13,426 nt of DNA from CAYLHS01 sp964383535 (GCA_964383535.1 CAYLHS010000056.1:1-13426), one strand, 5' to 3'. Shown: positions 6,555-13,313, numbered from the stretch's first letter. Made by a program: numbers and translations. The notes: generated from the sequence alone by a model not told the origin.

Positions 6555-6944
6555 ATGGACCGAGCTCTGACCCATCTGGCGATCGACCAGTCCCTCTTCG
6601 GTACACCGACACTGCTCGAGCCGGGGCGGTCAGAGGTTCGATTGGTGATGACGCGCCACATGACCGTCGACGACAGGGGCTTGGTGCACGGAGGCTTTGT
6701 CTTCGGTTTGGCCGACTACGCGGCGATGCTCGCGGTGAACCATCCGAACGTGGTGCTCGGGTCGGCCGACGTCCGCTTCTCCGCACCGGTCCGCGTCGGT
6801 GAGGAACTCACCGCCGTGGCCGTCGCAGGGGATCAGCTTGACGATCGTCGTGAGGTGGAGGTGGTGGTTCGACGTGCTGGGGAGACGGTGCTGTCAGGAA
6901 CCTTCACATGCCATGTTCTCGACCGTCACGTGTTGGATAGGTAG
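6555..6944 (+). CDS. PaaI-like hotdog-fold thioesterase
   Basis: 129 aa from ATG 6555. A TTG at 6528 would add nine residues but the ATG fits the family and the upstream -10-like element. The core motif 'LVHGGFVFGLADYAAMLAV' (43-61), with H45-G46-G47 and acidic D54, is typical of PaaI-type acyl-CoA thioesterases. A beta strand 'SADVRFSAPVRVGEEL' (70-85) follows, also family-typical. These enzymes hydrolyse acyl-CoA thioesters in the cytoplasm, usually as homotetramers. The gene is divergent from the lipid operon, so it might adjust acyl-CoA supply to those acyltransferases. That link is inference only. The substrate is unknown. Confidence 0.85.
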   Translation: MDRALTHLAIDQSLFGTPTLLEPGRSEVRLVMTRHMTVDDRGLVHGGFVFGLADYAAMLAVNHPNVVLGSADVRFSAPVRVGEELTAVAVAGDQLDDRREVEVVVRRAGETVLSGTFTCHVLDRHVLDR

Positions 6945-6946
6945 GA

Positions 6947-6959
6947 GGCGCCCCGCGCC
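6947..6959. terminator. Short hairpin between convergent genes
   Basis: GGCGC-CCC-GCGCC forms a 5-bp stem two bases after the thioesterase TAG, in a 24-nt gap before the convergent stop at 6969. It is short and has no U-tract, so the terminator call is weak. It could act in both directions. Confidence 0.25.
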
Positions 6960-6968
6960 AACGGTGGG

Positions 6969-7742
6969 CTAGGGGATCGTGACCCTCATCGTTCCGTCCC
7001 ACGTGCCCTCGGTCGAGTCTTTGGTGTAGGTGACGTGGAGGGGGATCTCGTACGTCCCTGCTTCTGCGCCCGTCGCATCCACGAAGAACGCAGCGAAGTC
7101 GGACTCCCCGTCTTCGAGACGTGCGTCGTGGGCCAGACTGGTGAACGGACCCTCCCCGGGATACTCGATGGAGATGTCATTGGGGGCCTTCACCGTCATC
7201 TCGAACCCGTCGAGCCTCGGTGCATTGCCGACGAACGGCACCTGCACCCATCCGGAACCTTCGATCGAGGCGGCATCGCCTGCCTGGCTGAGATCGTTGC
7301 CCGAGTACTGCGCGATTGGAATGCTGATCGTCAGCTTGTCCTTTTGGGCCTTCCCCGAGACGGTGTAGGAAGCTTCGAGTTGGAGTTTCATCGATCGGCG
7401 GGCGTCGTACGGTGCAGTGAGGCGAATCGCTGCGAAGTCGATCTCACCTTCGGAGAGCGTCGAGTCTGTCCAGAACGATGCGTACGTTCCTGTCTTCTCC
7501 GGGTACTGGATCTCCCATCCGCGGTCGACCTTCTTGACGGTCAGCTCGAAGTCCTGCACCTCTCCACCAACGGCTTCCCACGCGATCTCGAGCCATGCGG
7601 AATCGCCGGCGAGCATCGTTGCGGTTTGGTGGGTGAGCGCTTCCAAGCTCACCTTCGCACCCTTCGACGGAGCAGCTGATGCAGGGGTCGCTGCGAAGAC
7701 GAGGAGCAGCGCCACAGCGGCTGCGATGGCCTTGGTTCTCAT
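6969..7742 (-). CDS. Secreted protein with two tandem beta-type domains, function unknown
   Basis: 257 aa. ATG 7742 starts a clear signal peptide: MRTK, hydrophobic AIAAAVALLLVFAAT, then PASA before a likely cut after Ala23. I do not recognise a named family. The mature part is an internal duplication. Residues about 48-142 and about 163-257 align throughout, each with the order SxW...F(E)xTVK...I(Q/E)YP...S(E)xDFAA...Y(T)...TIP. The repeated 'GEIDFAAIRL' and 'GESDFAAFFV' and the final 'LTISIP'/'MRVTIP' make this plain. The pattern of alternating hydrophobics suggests Ig-like or similar beta-sandwich modules. There is no Cys, no membrane anchor and no catalytic motif. A -10-like element lies right upstream. 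It shares strand with the lipoprotein and Cdc48-like genes, 37 nt after the lipoprotein stop. Confidence 0.8.
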   Translation of the reverse strand: MRTKAIAAAVALLLVFAATPASAAPSKGAKVSLEALTHQTATMLAGDSAWLEIAWEAVGGEVQDFELTVKKVDRGWEIQYPEKTGTYASFWTDSTLSEGEIDFAAIRLTAPYDARRSMKLQLEASYTVSGKAQKDKLTISIPIAQYSGNDLSQAGDAASIEGSGWVQVPFVGNAPRLDGFEMTVKAPNDISIEYPGEGPFTSLAHDARLEDGESDFAAFFVDATGAEAGTYEIPLHVTYTKDSTEGTWDGTMRVTIP

Positions 7743-7748
7743 GGTGGG

Positions 7749-7754
7749 AGTATC
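7749..7754 (-). promoter_or_regulatory. Candidate -10 element of the secreted-protein gene (leaderless)
   Basis: GATACT on the minus strand ends exactly 7 nt before the A of the ATG at 7742. This places a predicted transcription start on the start codon. No Shine-Dalgarno sequence is seen. It lies in the 37-nt gap after the lipoprotein gene. Confidence 0.4.
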
Positions 7755-7779
7755 GGCAGAAGCCGGCAGAAACTTGAGC

Positions 7780-8064
7780 CTACGAGGCGGCGCACACCTG
7801 GTCGTACGCTGCTCGAACCTGGTCGCGGAGCGTCGCGCGTCTGGCGAGATCATCCTTGAATCTCCGGTACTGCTCGACGGTCACGCCGTCGGCGGCCAGT
7901 CTGCCGTCGAGTTCAGTCTGGATGTCTGAGGCATCTGTGAACGCGTATCGCTGCACGTCACACATCCACCGTCCCTCGATCGACGTGAGAAGTGTCGCGT
8001 CGTAGCGTGGCGCACACGCAGTGACCAGAACCGCAGCACTCAGGAGCAGGACGAGTTTCCGCAT
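7780..8064 (-). CDS. Small lipoprotein, function unknown
   Basis: 94 aa. The N-terminus MRKLVLLLSAAVLVTACAPR is a lipoprotein signal peptide with lipobox VTAC, and Cys17 is the lipidated residue. The mature part is about 77 residues, mostly predicted helical and charged ('EQYRRFKDDLARRATLRDQV'). Two further cysteines, C35 (in 'WMCDV') and C91 near the C-terminus, could form a disulfide outside the membrane. I recognise no family. It starts 44 nt after the stop of the Cdc48-like gene on the same strand with no evident terminator between them, so the two are probably co-transcribed. A functional link is possible but not shown. Confidence 0.75.
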   Translation of the reverse strand: MRKLVLLLSAAVLVTACAPRYDATLLTSIEGRWMCDVQRYAFTDASDIQTELDGRLAADGVTVEQYRRFKDDLARRATLRDQVRAAYDQVCAAS

Positions 8065-8108
8065 ACTCAGCCCATCGGTCGAACCAGCAGGCTCCTTGAG
8101 TCATCCGG

Positions 8109-10091
8109 TCATGGCACGCTCGTGCGCCTTGCCAACGCTGCCTCGATCTCGGGCCAGCCGACCGTTAGCTCACTCTTGCCCTCGCGAAGCACGGTGAGCG
8201 CCGCCTCCCGCAGCATGCCCGATAGATCGGCAAAGGAGAGGCCCTCTGTGCGCCGAGCCAGCTCATCCAGGTCGACATCCTCGGCGAACGGGACATCCGA
8301 CAGTCCGAGTAGGGCCCGTCGCGCCTCGACAGCCGGCAGCCCCAGCTCGAGATGTACCTCGAAGCGCCCGGATCGCAACAGGGCTGGATCGATCAGGTCG
8401 ATGCGGTTGGTGGCGCCGATCACCGACACATCGCCCCGGGCCGTCACTCCGTCCATTTCGGTCAGCAGTGCCGCAACGACCGAATCCGTCACCGATGTGG
8501 TCGATCTTCCCCGAACGGGTGCCAGGGCGTCCAACTCGTCGAAGAACAGAATCGACGGCGCAGCCACCCTTGCCCTCGAGAACACCTCTCGGACGCCACG
8601 TTCTGACTCTCCAACGAACTTGTCGAGCAACTCGGCGCCCTTCACCGGGAAGAACGCGGCCCCGGACTCGTGCGCAAGGGCGCGCACGACGAACGTCTTG
8701 CCCGTTCCCGGTGGCCCATACAGGAGTACCCCTCGGGGAGGGTCGATTCCGAGCGTTTGGAAACGGTCGGGATCCGTGATCGGCCAGATGACCGCCTCCG
8801 TCAAGCGCTGTTTCACCTCCTTCAGGTCGGCTACCTTCTCGAAGCCGTACGACGGCACCTCGCCGAGAGACACCGATCCGAGCGAGGGGACGGTCGACTC
8901 GACCGCGGCGAGGAGGAGCTCCATCGTCAGCTTCCTTCCCCGACGCATCGAGAGCGCGGTGGCGTGCACAACAGCCGCGGTGATGTCGGCTCCCGAGAAG
9001 CCTGCGGTTCTGGTTGCGAGGAGCTCGAAATCGAGTTCATCGGAAGGCACTCGGGCCGTCGCTGCCTCGAACAGCATCCGCCGCCTCGTCAGATCGGGCG
9101 GTGGAATGCTGAGTGTGCGAGGGAGCAGGCCAGAATCCGTCACCGCCTTGTCCAACGTCGAAGCCGAGGTTACGCCCAGCACACACGCCGCTGTTGATCG
9201 TTCGGCCACAGCATCCAGAAACCACCTGAGGATGGCCGCGACCTGCGTCCGATACGGCGCCAGCCCTTCCTCGCCGGCAACTGCCTCGACCCTGTCCACA
9301 AACAAGACCGTCGGACCACTCGCCTGCTTCACGGCTCTCTCGAGTGTGTCCAGGAGACGCTCCGGTTTGAACACGAGATCGAGGCTGACGGTCGAGACGG
9401 ACGCCCCCGCGCCGTCGGCCGCTGCTGCAACGAGCTCGGATTTCCCGCAGCCGGTTGGCCCCTCCAAGATCACCCCTGCGACGCTCGGCAGCCCCCATGC
9501 CGATGGGAGATCGGCAGGGGAAGTGAGGAGCGCCAGCCAGCTCGTGAGGGTCTCGAGCTCCTGCTCGAGTCCTGTGAGAACGGGAGAAGGAACGGCTGCG
9601 GGTCGATCGGACGTGGCCCGCTCGAGGCTCGCCGGCTCGGTCCCCTCGGTGACGAAGCGTGTCGCCGCGGTCACCATTCCGGCAGGCGCGGGAGCTATCG
9701 CCACGACCTTCATGTGGACGGACTCCAGTCCGCCGTCGGCATAGGAGGCATCGACGGTGAGCGCGTCGCCCGCTGTTACGGGTCGGCCCTGAAGCGCGTG
9801 AACCAGGGTTCGCGGATCGAGGTCGAGATGCTGACCTGCAATGGTCACGATCTCGGCCGAAGCAAGCAATGCCCGCTTCGCGTCGACCGCGTGACCAGGG
9901 TGAATGCCTGCGTTGGATCTCGTCTCTGGTCCGACGAGAAGGGCCAAGGGTTCCGTCACCTCTGCCGGTCGGGCGATGGCATGTGTCGAACCCAACGAGA
10001 CGACACCGCCTCCTGGGAGGCCCATTGCCGACAGAAGGGTGGCGTCTGCGGCGACGAACGGATCCGTGCCTGGTCGTACCGTGAAACGCAT
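8109..10091 (-). CDS. cpa: Cdc48/p97-like AAA+ ATPase with two AAA domains (Cpa-type)
   Basis: 660 aa from ATG 10091. The open frame to 10277 adds only a non-conserved stretch. An N-terminal Cdc48-N-like beta-barrel region (about 1-150) precedes two AAA modules. D1 has Walker A GPTGCGKS (211-218), but its Walker B reads VLFVDRVEA: Asp266 is kept and the catalytic Glu is Arg267. D1 also lacks the usual arginine-finger segment ('DSGLLPRTLSIP'). D2 is intact: Walker A GPPGTGKT (459-466), an aromatic pore loop in LLDKFVGESE (F492), Walker B ILFFDELDA (D518, E519), sensor Asn in GATNR (N562) and LLRSGRF arginines (R573, R576). The family remodels or unfolds proteins. The mycobacterial relative Cpa is reported to interact with the proteasome. 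This C-terminus (RRTSVP) has no hydrophobic-Tyr-X tail. Confidence 0.85.
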   Translation of the reverse strand: MRFTVRPGTDPFVAADATLLSAMGLPGGGVVSLGSTHAIARPAEVTEPLALLVGPETRSNAGIHPGHAVDAKRALLASAEIVTIAGQHLDLDPRTLVHALQGRPVTAGDALTVDASYADGGLESVHMKVVAIAPAPAGMVTAATRFVTEGTEPASLERATSDRPAAVPSPVLTGLEQELETLTSWLALLTSPADLPSAWGLPSVAGVILEGPTGCGKSELVAAAADGAGASVSTVSLDLVFKPERLLDTLERAVKQASGPTVLFVDRVEAVAGEEGLAPYRTQVAAILRWFLDAVAERSTAACVLGVTSASTLDKAVTDSGLLPRTLSIPPPDLTRRRMLFEAATARVPSDELDFELLATRTAGFSGADITAAVVHATALSMRRGRKLTMELLLAAVESTVPSLGSVSLGEVPSYGFEKVADLKEVKQRLTEAVIWPITDPDRFQTLGIDPPRGVLLYGPPGTGKTFVVRALAHESGAAFFPVKGAELLDKFVGESERGVREVFSRARVAAPSILFFDELDALAPVRGRSTTSVTDSVVAALLTEMDGVTARGDVSVIGATNRIDLIDPALLRSGRFEVHLELGLPAVEARRALLGLSDVPFAEDVDLDELARRTEGLSFADLSGMLREAALTVLREGKSELTVGWPEIEAALARRTSVP

Positions 10092-10098
10092 GGGGGGA

Positions 10099-10127
10099 AT
10101 CGTAGGTCCCGACGGATGCCGTTGAAA
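10099..10127 (-). promoter_or_regulatory. Candidate promoter of the Cdc48-like gene (leaderless)
   Basis: On the minus strand, TTTCAA (10127-10122) and TACGAT (10104-10099) are 17 bp apart. Seven nt separate the hexamer from the ATG at 10091, so transcription should begin at about the start codon. It sits in the 86-nt gap after the nuclease gene, so the ATPase can be expressed without SOS induction. Confidence 0.45.
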
Positions 10128-10177
10128 AGGTCGATCTGCGATCTGGCCGCGCTCTCGGTCGGTCTCCTGATCGTTCC

Positions 10178-11824
10178 TCAGTTGCGCGCTGCGATCGAGA
10201 GCTCCGGAATTGCTGCTCGTGGCAGCATCAGCGGCCCCGTCGCGTCGATGAGACGAACGTTGTGCTGGGTGAGCCAACGCCAGATCAGGTGTGCCTCGTC
10301 AGCGACTTCGACAGACGGCGGGACCTGCGGCCAGCCGTCTGATTCGAGATCGATCGATGGTGCAAGGACGGGTCCGCGAAGCCCGTTCCACGAGTGCGAC
10401 AAGCGCCCGTGATCGATGACCGCCCCCTCACCGTCGGCGGATTCGGCCCATAGCCCGCCGGCTCGGTTCATCGCTTGCCACTCTCGACGCCGGGTCAGTG
10501 CCCTTGCCAACGCCCGATACCGGTCGCGAACCCAGGCGGCCTCTTCGTAGCGCTCGAGTGCAGCGAGCTCCGACATCTTGGCCATCAGTGGATCGAGGAG
10601 TAGCGACGGATCCTCGTCGATGCCTGATCGAACGGTGGCCACGACTGGCGCGTAGCGGTCTTCCGAGAGTGAACCATCACAGGGGCACATCGCCACACCG
10701 AGCTGAGCGGGAGCGCAGGCGGCGCCTCTGGTCCCCGGCTTGGACGAGCAGCGCCGAATCGGAACGGCGTCCCAGATCGCAGTCATCACCAGCTCGGCAC
10801 TCCGTCGACTGCGAAAAGGCCCGAGGTACATGCCCCCATCCTCCCGCTGGGACCGAACGAGCGACAGGCGCGGAAACGCTTCTTGGGTGAGCTTGACCCA
10901 GTGGGAGGACTTCGGCGGCTTCGATCTCCGATTGTGACGGGGTCGGTGGGAGTGGATCAGCCTCAGCTCTGTCACCTCCGCTTCGAGTTCCGTCGCGCAC
11001 TCGAGATGCTCGATGCGGTCGAGTTCCTGGAGCATCGTTCCGACGGTGCGCCGATCGTCGCCGTAGAAGTAGCTCCGTACCCGGGTGCGGAGATTCTTGG
11101 CCTTGCCGACGTAGAAGACACCGCCGTTGCGGTCACGAAACAGGTAGACGCCGGGACGGCGGGGGAGGTCGTCGGTGAGATGGATCTTCTCGTAGTGTCT
11201 TGAGCCTCTGGCAGTCGGCAGTTGGAGCAGGTCCTCGAGGGCGGTGACACCCATCGTGCCGGCGAGTTCAAGAAGGCGGTGTAATACCCAGGCGGTGGCC
11301 TGCGCATCCGCCAGGGCCCTGTGGGTGGGTTTGTGCGGCGATCGGAAGTGGGCGGCAAGCGTGTCGAGCTTGAGGTTCCGAACTTGACCACGCAAGAGTC
11401 GGCGTGCGAGTCCCAGGGTGTCGACGGACCGGTTTTGGAGTCGGCCATACCCGAGGTGCATCGCGGCCGCATTGAGGAACGACAGATCGAATCGGACGTT
11501 GTGACCGACGACGACCGCGCTGCCCATGAACTCCAAGAACGTGGGCAACGCTTCCTCGATCTTCGGCGCGCCGACCACCATCGAGTGGGTGATGCCGGTC
11601 AGCACGGTGATGAACGGTGGAATCTCCTGTCCGGGATCGACGAGCGTCTGAAACGTTCCCAGCTCTTCACCTCCCCTGTAGAGGACAGCGCCAATCTCCG
11701 TGATGCCGCTGGCGTCCGGTGCGGTTCCGGTGGTCTCGAGGTCGAGGATGCAGAACGGCACGTCGTAGAGGGGTGCGCCCATCTCCTCGAAGGTGCGCTG
11801 CATAGCGAGTGTCACTGGCACCAT
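10178..11824 (-). CDS. DEDDh exonuclease (DnaQ-like) fused to a GIY-YIG/UvrC N-terminal half (Cho-like)
   Basis: 548 aa from ATG 11824. Residues 20-190 are a DNA polymerase III epsilon-type 3'-5' exonuclease: ILDLETTG (D28, E30), GHNVRFDLSFL (D113) and HRALADA (H168, D173) give the full DEDDh set. Residues 222-295 are a GIY-YIG nuclease: PGVYLF (225-227), YVGKAKNLRTRV (238-249) and a Glu in VTELRLI (E287). Four cysteines (359, 370, 380, 382) match the region where UvrC carries its Fe-S cluster. Residues about 413-442 (KMSELAALERYEEAAWVRD) look like a UVR motif, the UvrB-binding element. The RNase H-like second nuclease half of UvrC is absent, as in E. coli Cho. This architecture is known in actinobacteria. 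The likely role is damage-strand incision plus trimming, and a LexA box lies at the promoter. Confidence 0.92.
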   Translation of the reverse strand: MVPVTLAMQRTFEEMGAPLYDVPFCILDLETTGTAPDASGITEIGAVLYRGGEELGTFQTLVDPGQEIPPFITVLTGITHSMVVGAPKIEEALPTFLEFMGSAVVVGHNVRFDLSFLNAAAMHLGYGRLQNRSVDTLGLARRLLRGQVRNLKLDTLAAHFRSPHKPTHRALADAQATAWVLHRLLELAGTMGVTALEDLLQLPTARGSRHYEKIHLTDDLPRRPGVYLFRDRNGGVFYVGKAKNLRTRVRSYFYGDDRRTVGTMLQELDRIEHLECATELEAEVTELRLIHSHRPRHNRRSKPPKSSHWVKLTQEAFPRLSLVRSQREDGGMYLGPFRSRRSAELVMTAIWDAVPIRRCSSKPGTRGAACAPAQLGVAMCPCDGSLSEDRYAPVVATVRSGIDEDPSLLLDPLMAKMSELAALERYEEAAWVRDRYRALARALTRRREWQAMNRAGGLWAESADGEGAVIDHGRLSHSWNGLRGPVLAPSIDLESDGWPQVPPSVEVADEAHLIWRWLTQHNVRLIDATGPLMLPRAAIPELSIAARN

Positions 11825-11827
11825 CCT

Positions 11828-11843
11828 TCGAACATGTGTTCGA
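11828..11843. promoter_or_regulatory. LexA operator (SOS box)
   Basis: TCGAAC-ATGT-GTTCGA is a perfect 6-4-6 palindrome and an exact match to the actinobacterial/mycobacterial LexA consensus TCGAAC(N4)GTTCGA. It lies 4 nt upstream of the nuclease start codon and covers the region from the end of the -10 hexamer past the predicted transcription start. LexA binding there would block RNA polymerase. Confidence 0.9.
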
Positions 11844-11871
11844 TACTAGGCGCCGGCAATGACACAGTCAG
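11843..11871 (-). promoter_or_regulatory. Candidate SOS promoter of the nuclease gene
   Basis: On the minus strand, CTGACT (11871-11866, four of six matches to TTGACA) and TAGTAT (11848-11843) are 17 bp apart. The predicted start near 11836 is inside the LexA palindrome, leaving a leader of about 12 nt with GAAGG directly before the ATG. Confidence 0.55.
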
Positions 11872-11951
11872 GTATGGCCGACGGCCCGCAGCGATCGGCC
11901 GACAGCGACATCGGGGGTGTCACCCTGTGGCCGTGTCGTGCGTGTGGTCGG

Positions 11952-11975
11952 GGGCCGGCATCTATCGACCGGCCC
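11952..11975 (-). terminator. Hairpin spanning the methyltransferase stop codon
   Basis: GGGCCGG (11952-11958) and CCGGCCC (11969-11975) form a perfect 7-bp all-GC stem with a 10-nt loop that contains the TAG (11964-11962). There is no U-tract. It probably ends the sigma/methyltransferase transcript before the LexA-controlled promoter. Confidence 0.4.
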
Positions 11976-12762
11976 GCTGCCTGAGTGCCTCGTAGAGCAC
12001 CACACCGGCCGCCATCGCCGCGTTGAGGCTGTCCACGTCGCCGTGCATGGGGATGCGAACCAGCTCATCGGCCGCGTCGAGAAGCGTGTTCGAAAGGCCG
12101 TATTGCTCGGAGCCGACTGCAATTGCACATGCGCCCGAGTAGCGGGTATCCCAGTGCGTGTGCTCTGCGGAGGGCGAAGTCGCGATGAGGCGGACATGTC
12201 GGCGACGCAGCCAGGCGATCGCTTCCGTGCTGTCTGCGACTGCGACAGGGACGACGAAGAGGCACCCTATCGAAGCGCGCACCACGTTCGGGTTGAACGG
12301 ATCCGTCGTTTGGTCCGCCACAATCACGGCATCGATACCTGCCGCGTCCGCGGTGCGGAGCATCGTGCCGAGATTGCCAGGCTTCTCGATGGACTCGACG
12401 AGCAGGATCAGGGGCTCGTCCAGACGCGGGAGGTCTTCCAGTCCGGTGGGGAACTGGCGGGCAACTGCGATCAATCCCTCAGGTCGGTCCCTGTAGCTGA
12501 CCTTCCGGAACGGCGCCTCGGCATACTCGACGAGGATCGCGCCGTTCGCCTCTGCCTCGGCGAGGAGTGCCGGCTCGTTCGATCCAAGGAACAGACGTCG
12601 GCAGTACCCGATCTCCTCGATCGCGATTCGTTTCGCGACGGCCCGGGACAGCTCGCGATACCCCTCGATGACGAATCGACTCTCAGCGTCCCTGGTCCGG
12701 CGGTTCCTGAGTCGAACCAGATGCTTCACCCTCGGGTTGCTGGTCGAGGTGATGATCTCCAC
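11962..12762 (-). CDS. TrmH/SpoU-family RNA 2'-O-ribose methyltransferase
   Basis: 266 aa from a GTG at 12762 with GGAGAG 3-4 nt upstream. 'VEIITSTSNPRVKHLVRLRN' is the standard start of the family's RNA-binding domain (about 1-95), so the reading to 12822 is too long. The SPOUT catalytic domain has all three motifs: ESIEKPGNLGTMLRTADAAG (123-142, with N130 and R136), AVGSEQYGLS (215-224), and the knot segment IPMHGDVDSLNAAMAAG (237-253). It transfers a methyl from S-adenosylmethionine to a ribose 2'-OH, probably in 23S rRNA. TsnR-like or RlmB-like roles cannot be told apart here. Its first 80 nt overlap the sigma-factor gene in another frame, implying coupled translation. Confidence 0.92.
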   Translation of the reverse strand: MEIITSTSNPRVKHLVRLRNRRTRDAESRFVIEGYRELSRAVAKRIAIEEIGYCRRLFLGSNEPALLAEAEANGAILVEYAEAPFRKVSYRDRPEGLIAVARQFPTGLEDLPRLDEPLILLVESIEKPGNLGTMLRTADAAGIDAVIVADQTTDPFNPNVVRASIGCLFVVPVAVADSTEAIAWLRRRHVRLIATSPSAEHTHWDTRYSGACAIAVGSEQYGLSNTLLDAADELVRIPMHGDVDSLNAAMAAGVVLYEALRQRAGR

Positions 12763-13312
12763 CGCTCTCCAATCGCTCGTAGATCGCCTCGAGGCGTCGT
12801 CGCGCCCTGTGGCAGGCAACACGTACCGTACCTATCGCCGCTCCCAGCCTGCCTCCTATCTCCTCGTAGCTGAGCTGCTCGACCTCACGCAGCCAGAGGA
12901 GCTCACGGTCCCGCATCGAAAGGAGGCCCAGCGCTTGGACGATGACGGCATGCTCCTCGTCGATCTCGGCCAGCTCGTCTGGACGGCTCACCTCGGGTGT
13001 GATGAGGGGACTCGGTCCCGGTCTCCGGCGCTTGCGAATCCATGTCCTGATTCGCGCTCTGGCGATCGTCCAGAACCACGCCTCGAAGGCAACGGGCGCA
13101 CGCAACCGCGGAAGGCTCTTCACCATGGCCTCGATCGTCTCGGCCGCCAGATCTTCCGCGTCCGGACCGGGGACCCCGCTCACCCTGAAGAAACCGATCA
13201 GACGTGGGTACCCCAGGGAGAACAGGGTCGAAATCGCGTCGGCGTCGCCTTCCCGTGCCCGCTCGACGATCTCGAGGGCAGGTGGCCAGTTCGGATGCCC
13301 GTCGTCATGCAC
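12683..13312 (-). CDS. ECF-type RNA polymerase sigma factor (sigma70 family)
   Basis: 209 aa from a GTG at 13312. An in-frame TAA three codons upstream (13324-13322) rules out a longer protein. Region 2 is about 24-97: 'DAEDLAAETIEAMVKSL' (51-67, core binding and -10 recognition) and 'FEAWFWTIARARIRTWIRKRRR' in pieces (77-97). Region 4 is about 123-181, with the helix-turn-helix LSYEEIGGRLGAAIGTVRVA (147-166). No sigma1.1 or sigma3 is present, as in ECF factors. The tail 184-209 is polar and disordered and is encoded by DNA that also encodes the start of the methyltransferase. No anti-sigma gene is visible downstream. The repeat-protein gene upstream, with a 21-nt gap, is probably in the same operon. 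An SD-like AGAGGA is only 1 nt from the GTG, an odd spacing. Confidence 0.88.
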   Translation of the reverse strand: MHDDGHPNWPPALEIVERAREGDADAISTLFSLGYPRLIGFFRVSGVPGPDAEDLAAETIEAMVKSLPRLRAPVAFEAWFWTIARARIRTWIRKRRRPGPSPLITPEVSRPDELAEIDEEHAVIVQALGLLSMRDRELLWLREVEQLSYEEIGGRLGAAIGTVRVACHRARRRLEAIYERLESGGDHHLDQQPEGEASGSTQEPPDQGR

Positions 13313-13313
13313 G

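Noticed and set aside
6428..6661. 78-codon N-terminal extension of the acyltransferase
   Set aside because: It would run through the divergent promoter region and into the thioesterase gene, has no family likeness, and the remaining 300 aa equals the family length.
8122..9744. 540-codon plus-strand open frame opposite the Cdc48-like gene
   Set aside because: It is antisense to a gene with full AAA motifs, its product is Ser/Arg/Thr-rich with no domain, and long shadow frames are usual at this GC content.
11876..11961. Possible tRNA or CRISPR-like repeats in the GC-rich gap
   Set aside because: Inverted repeats such as GGCCGA/TCGGCC are short, with no cloverleaf and no regularly spaced repeats.
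11321..11995. 224-codon plus-strand frame spanning the nuclease start and LexA box
   Set aside because: It is antisense to the DEDDh catalytic region and would cover the LexA operator. No domain is visible.
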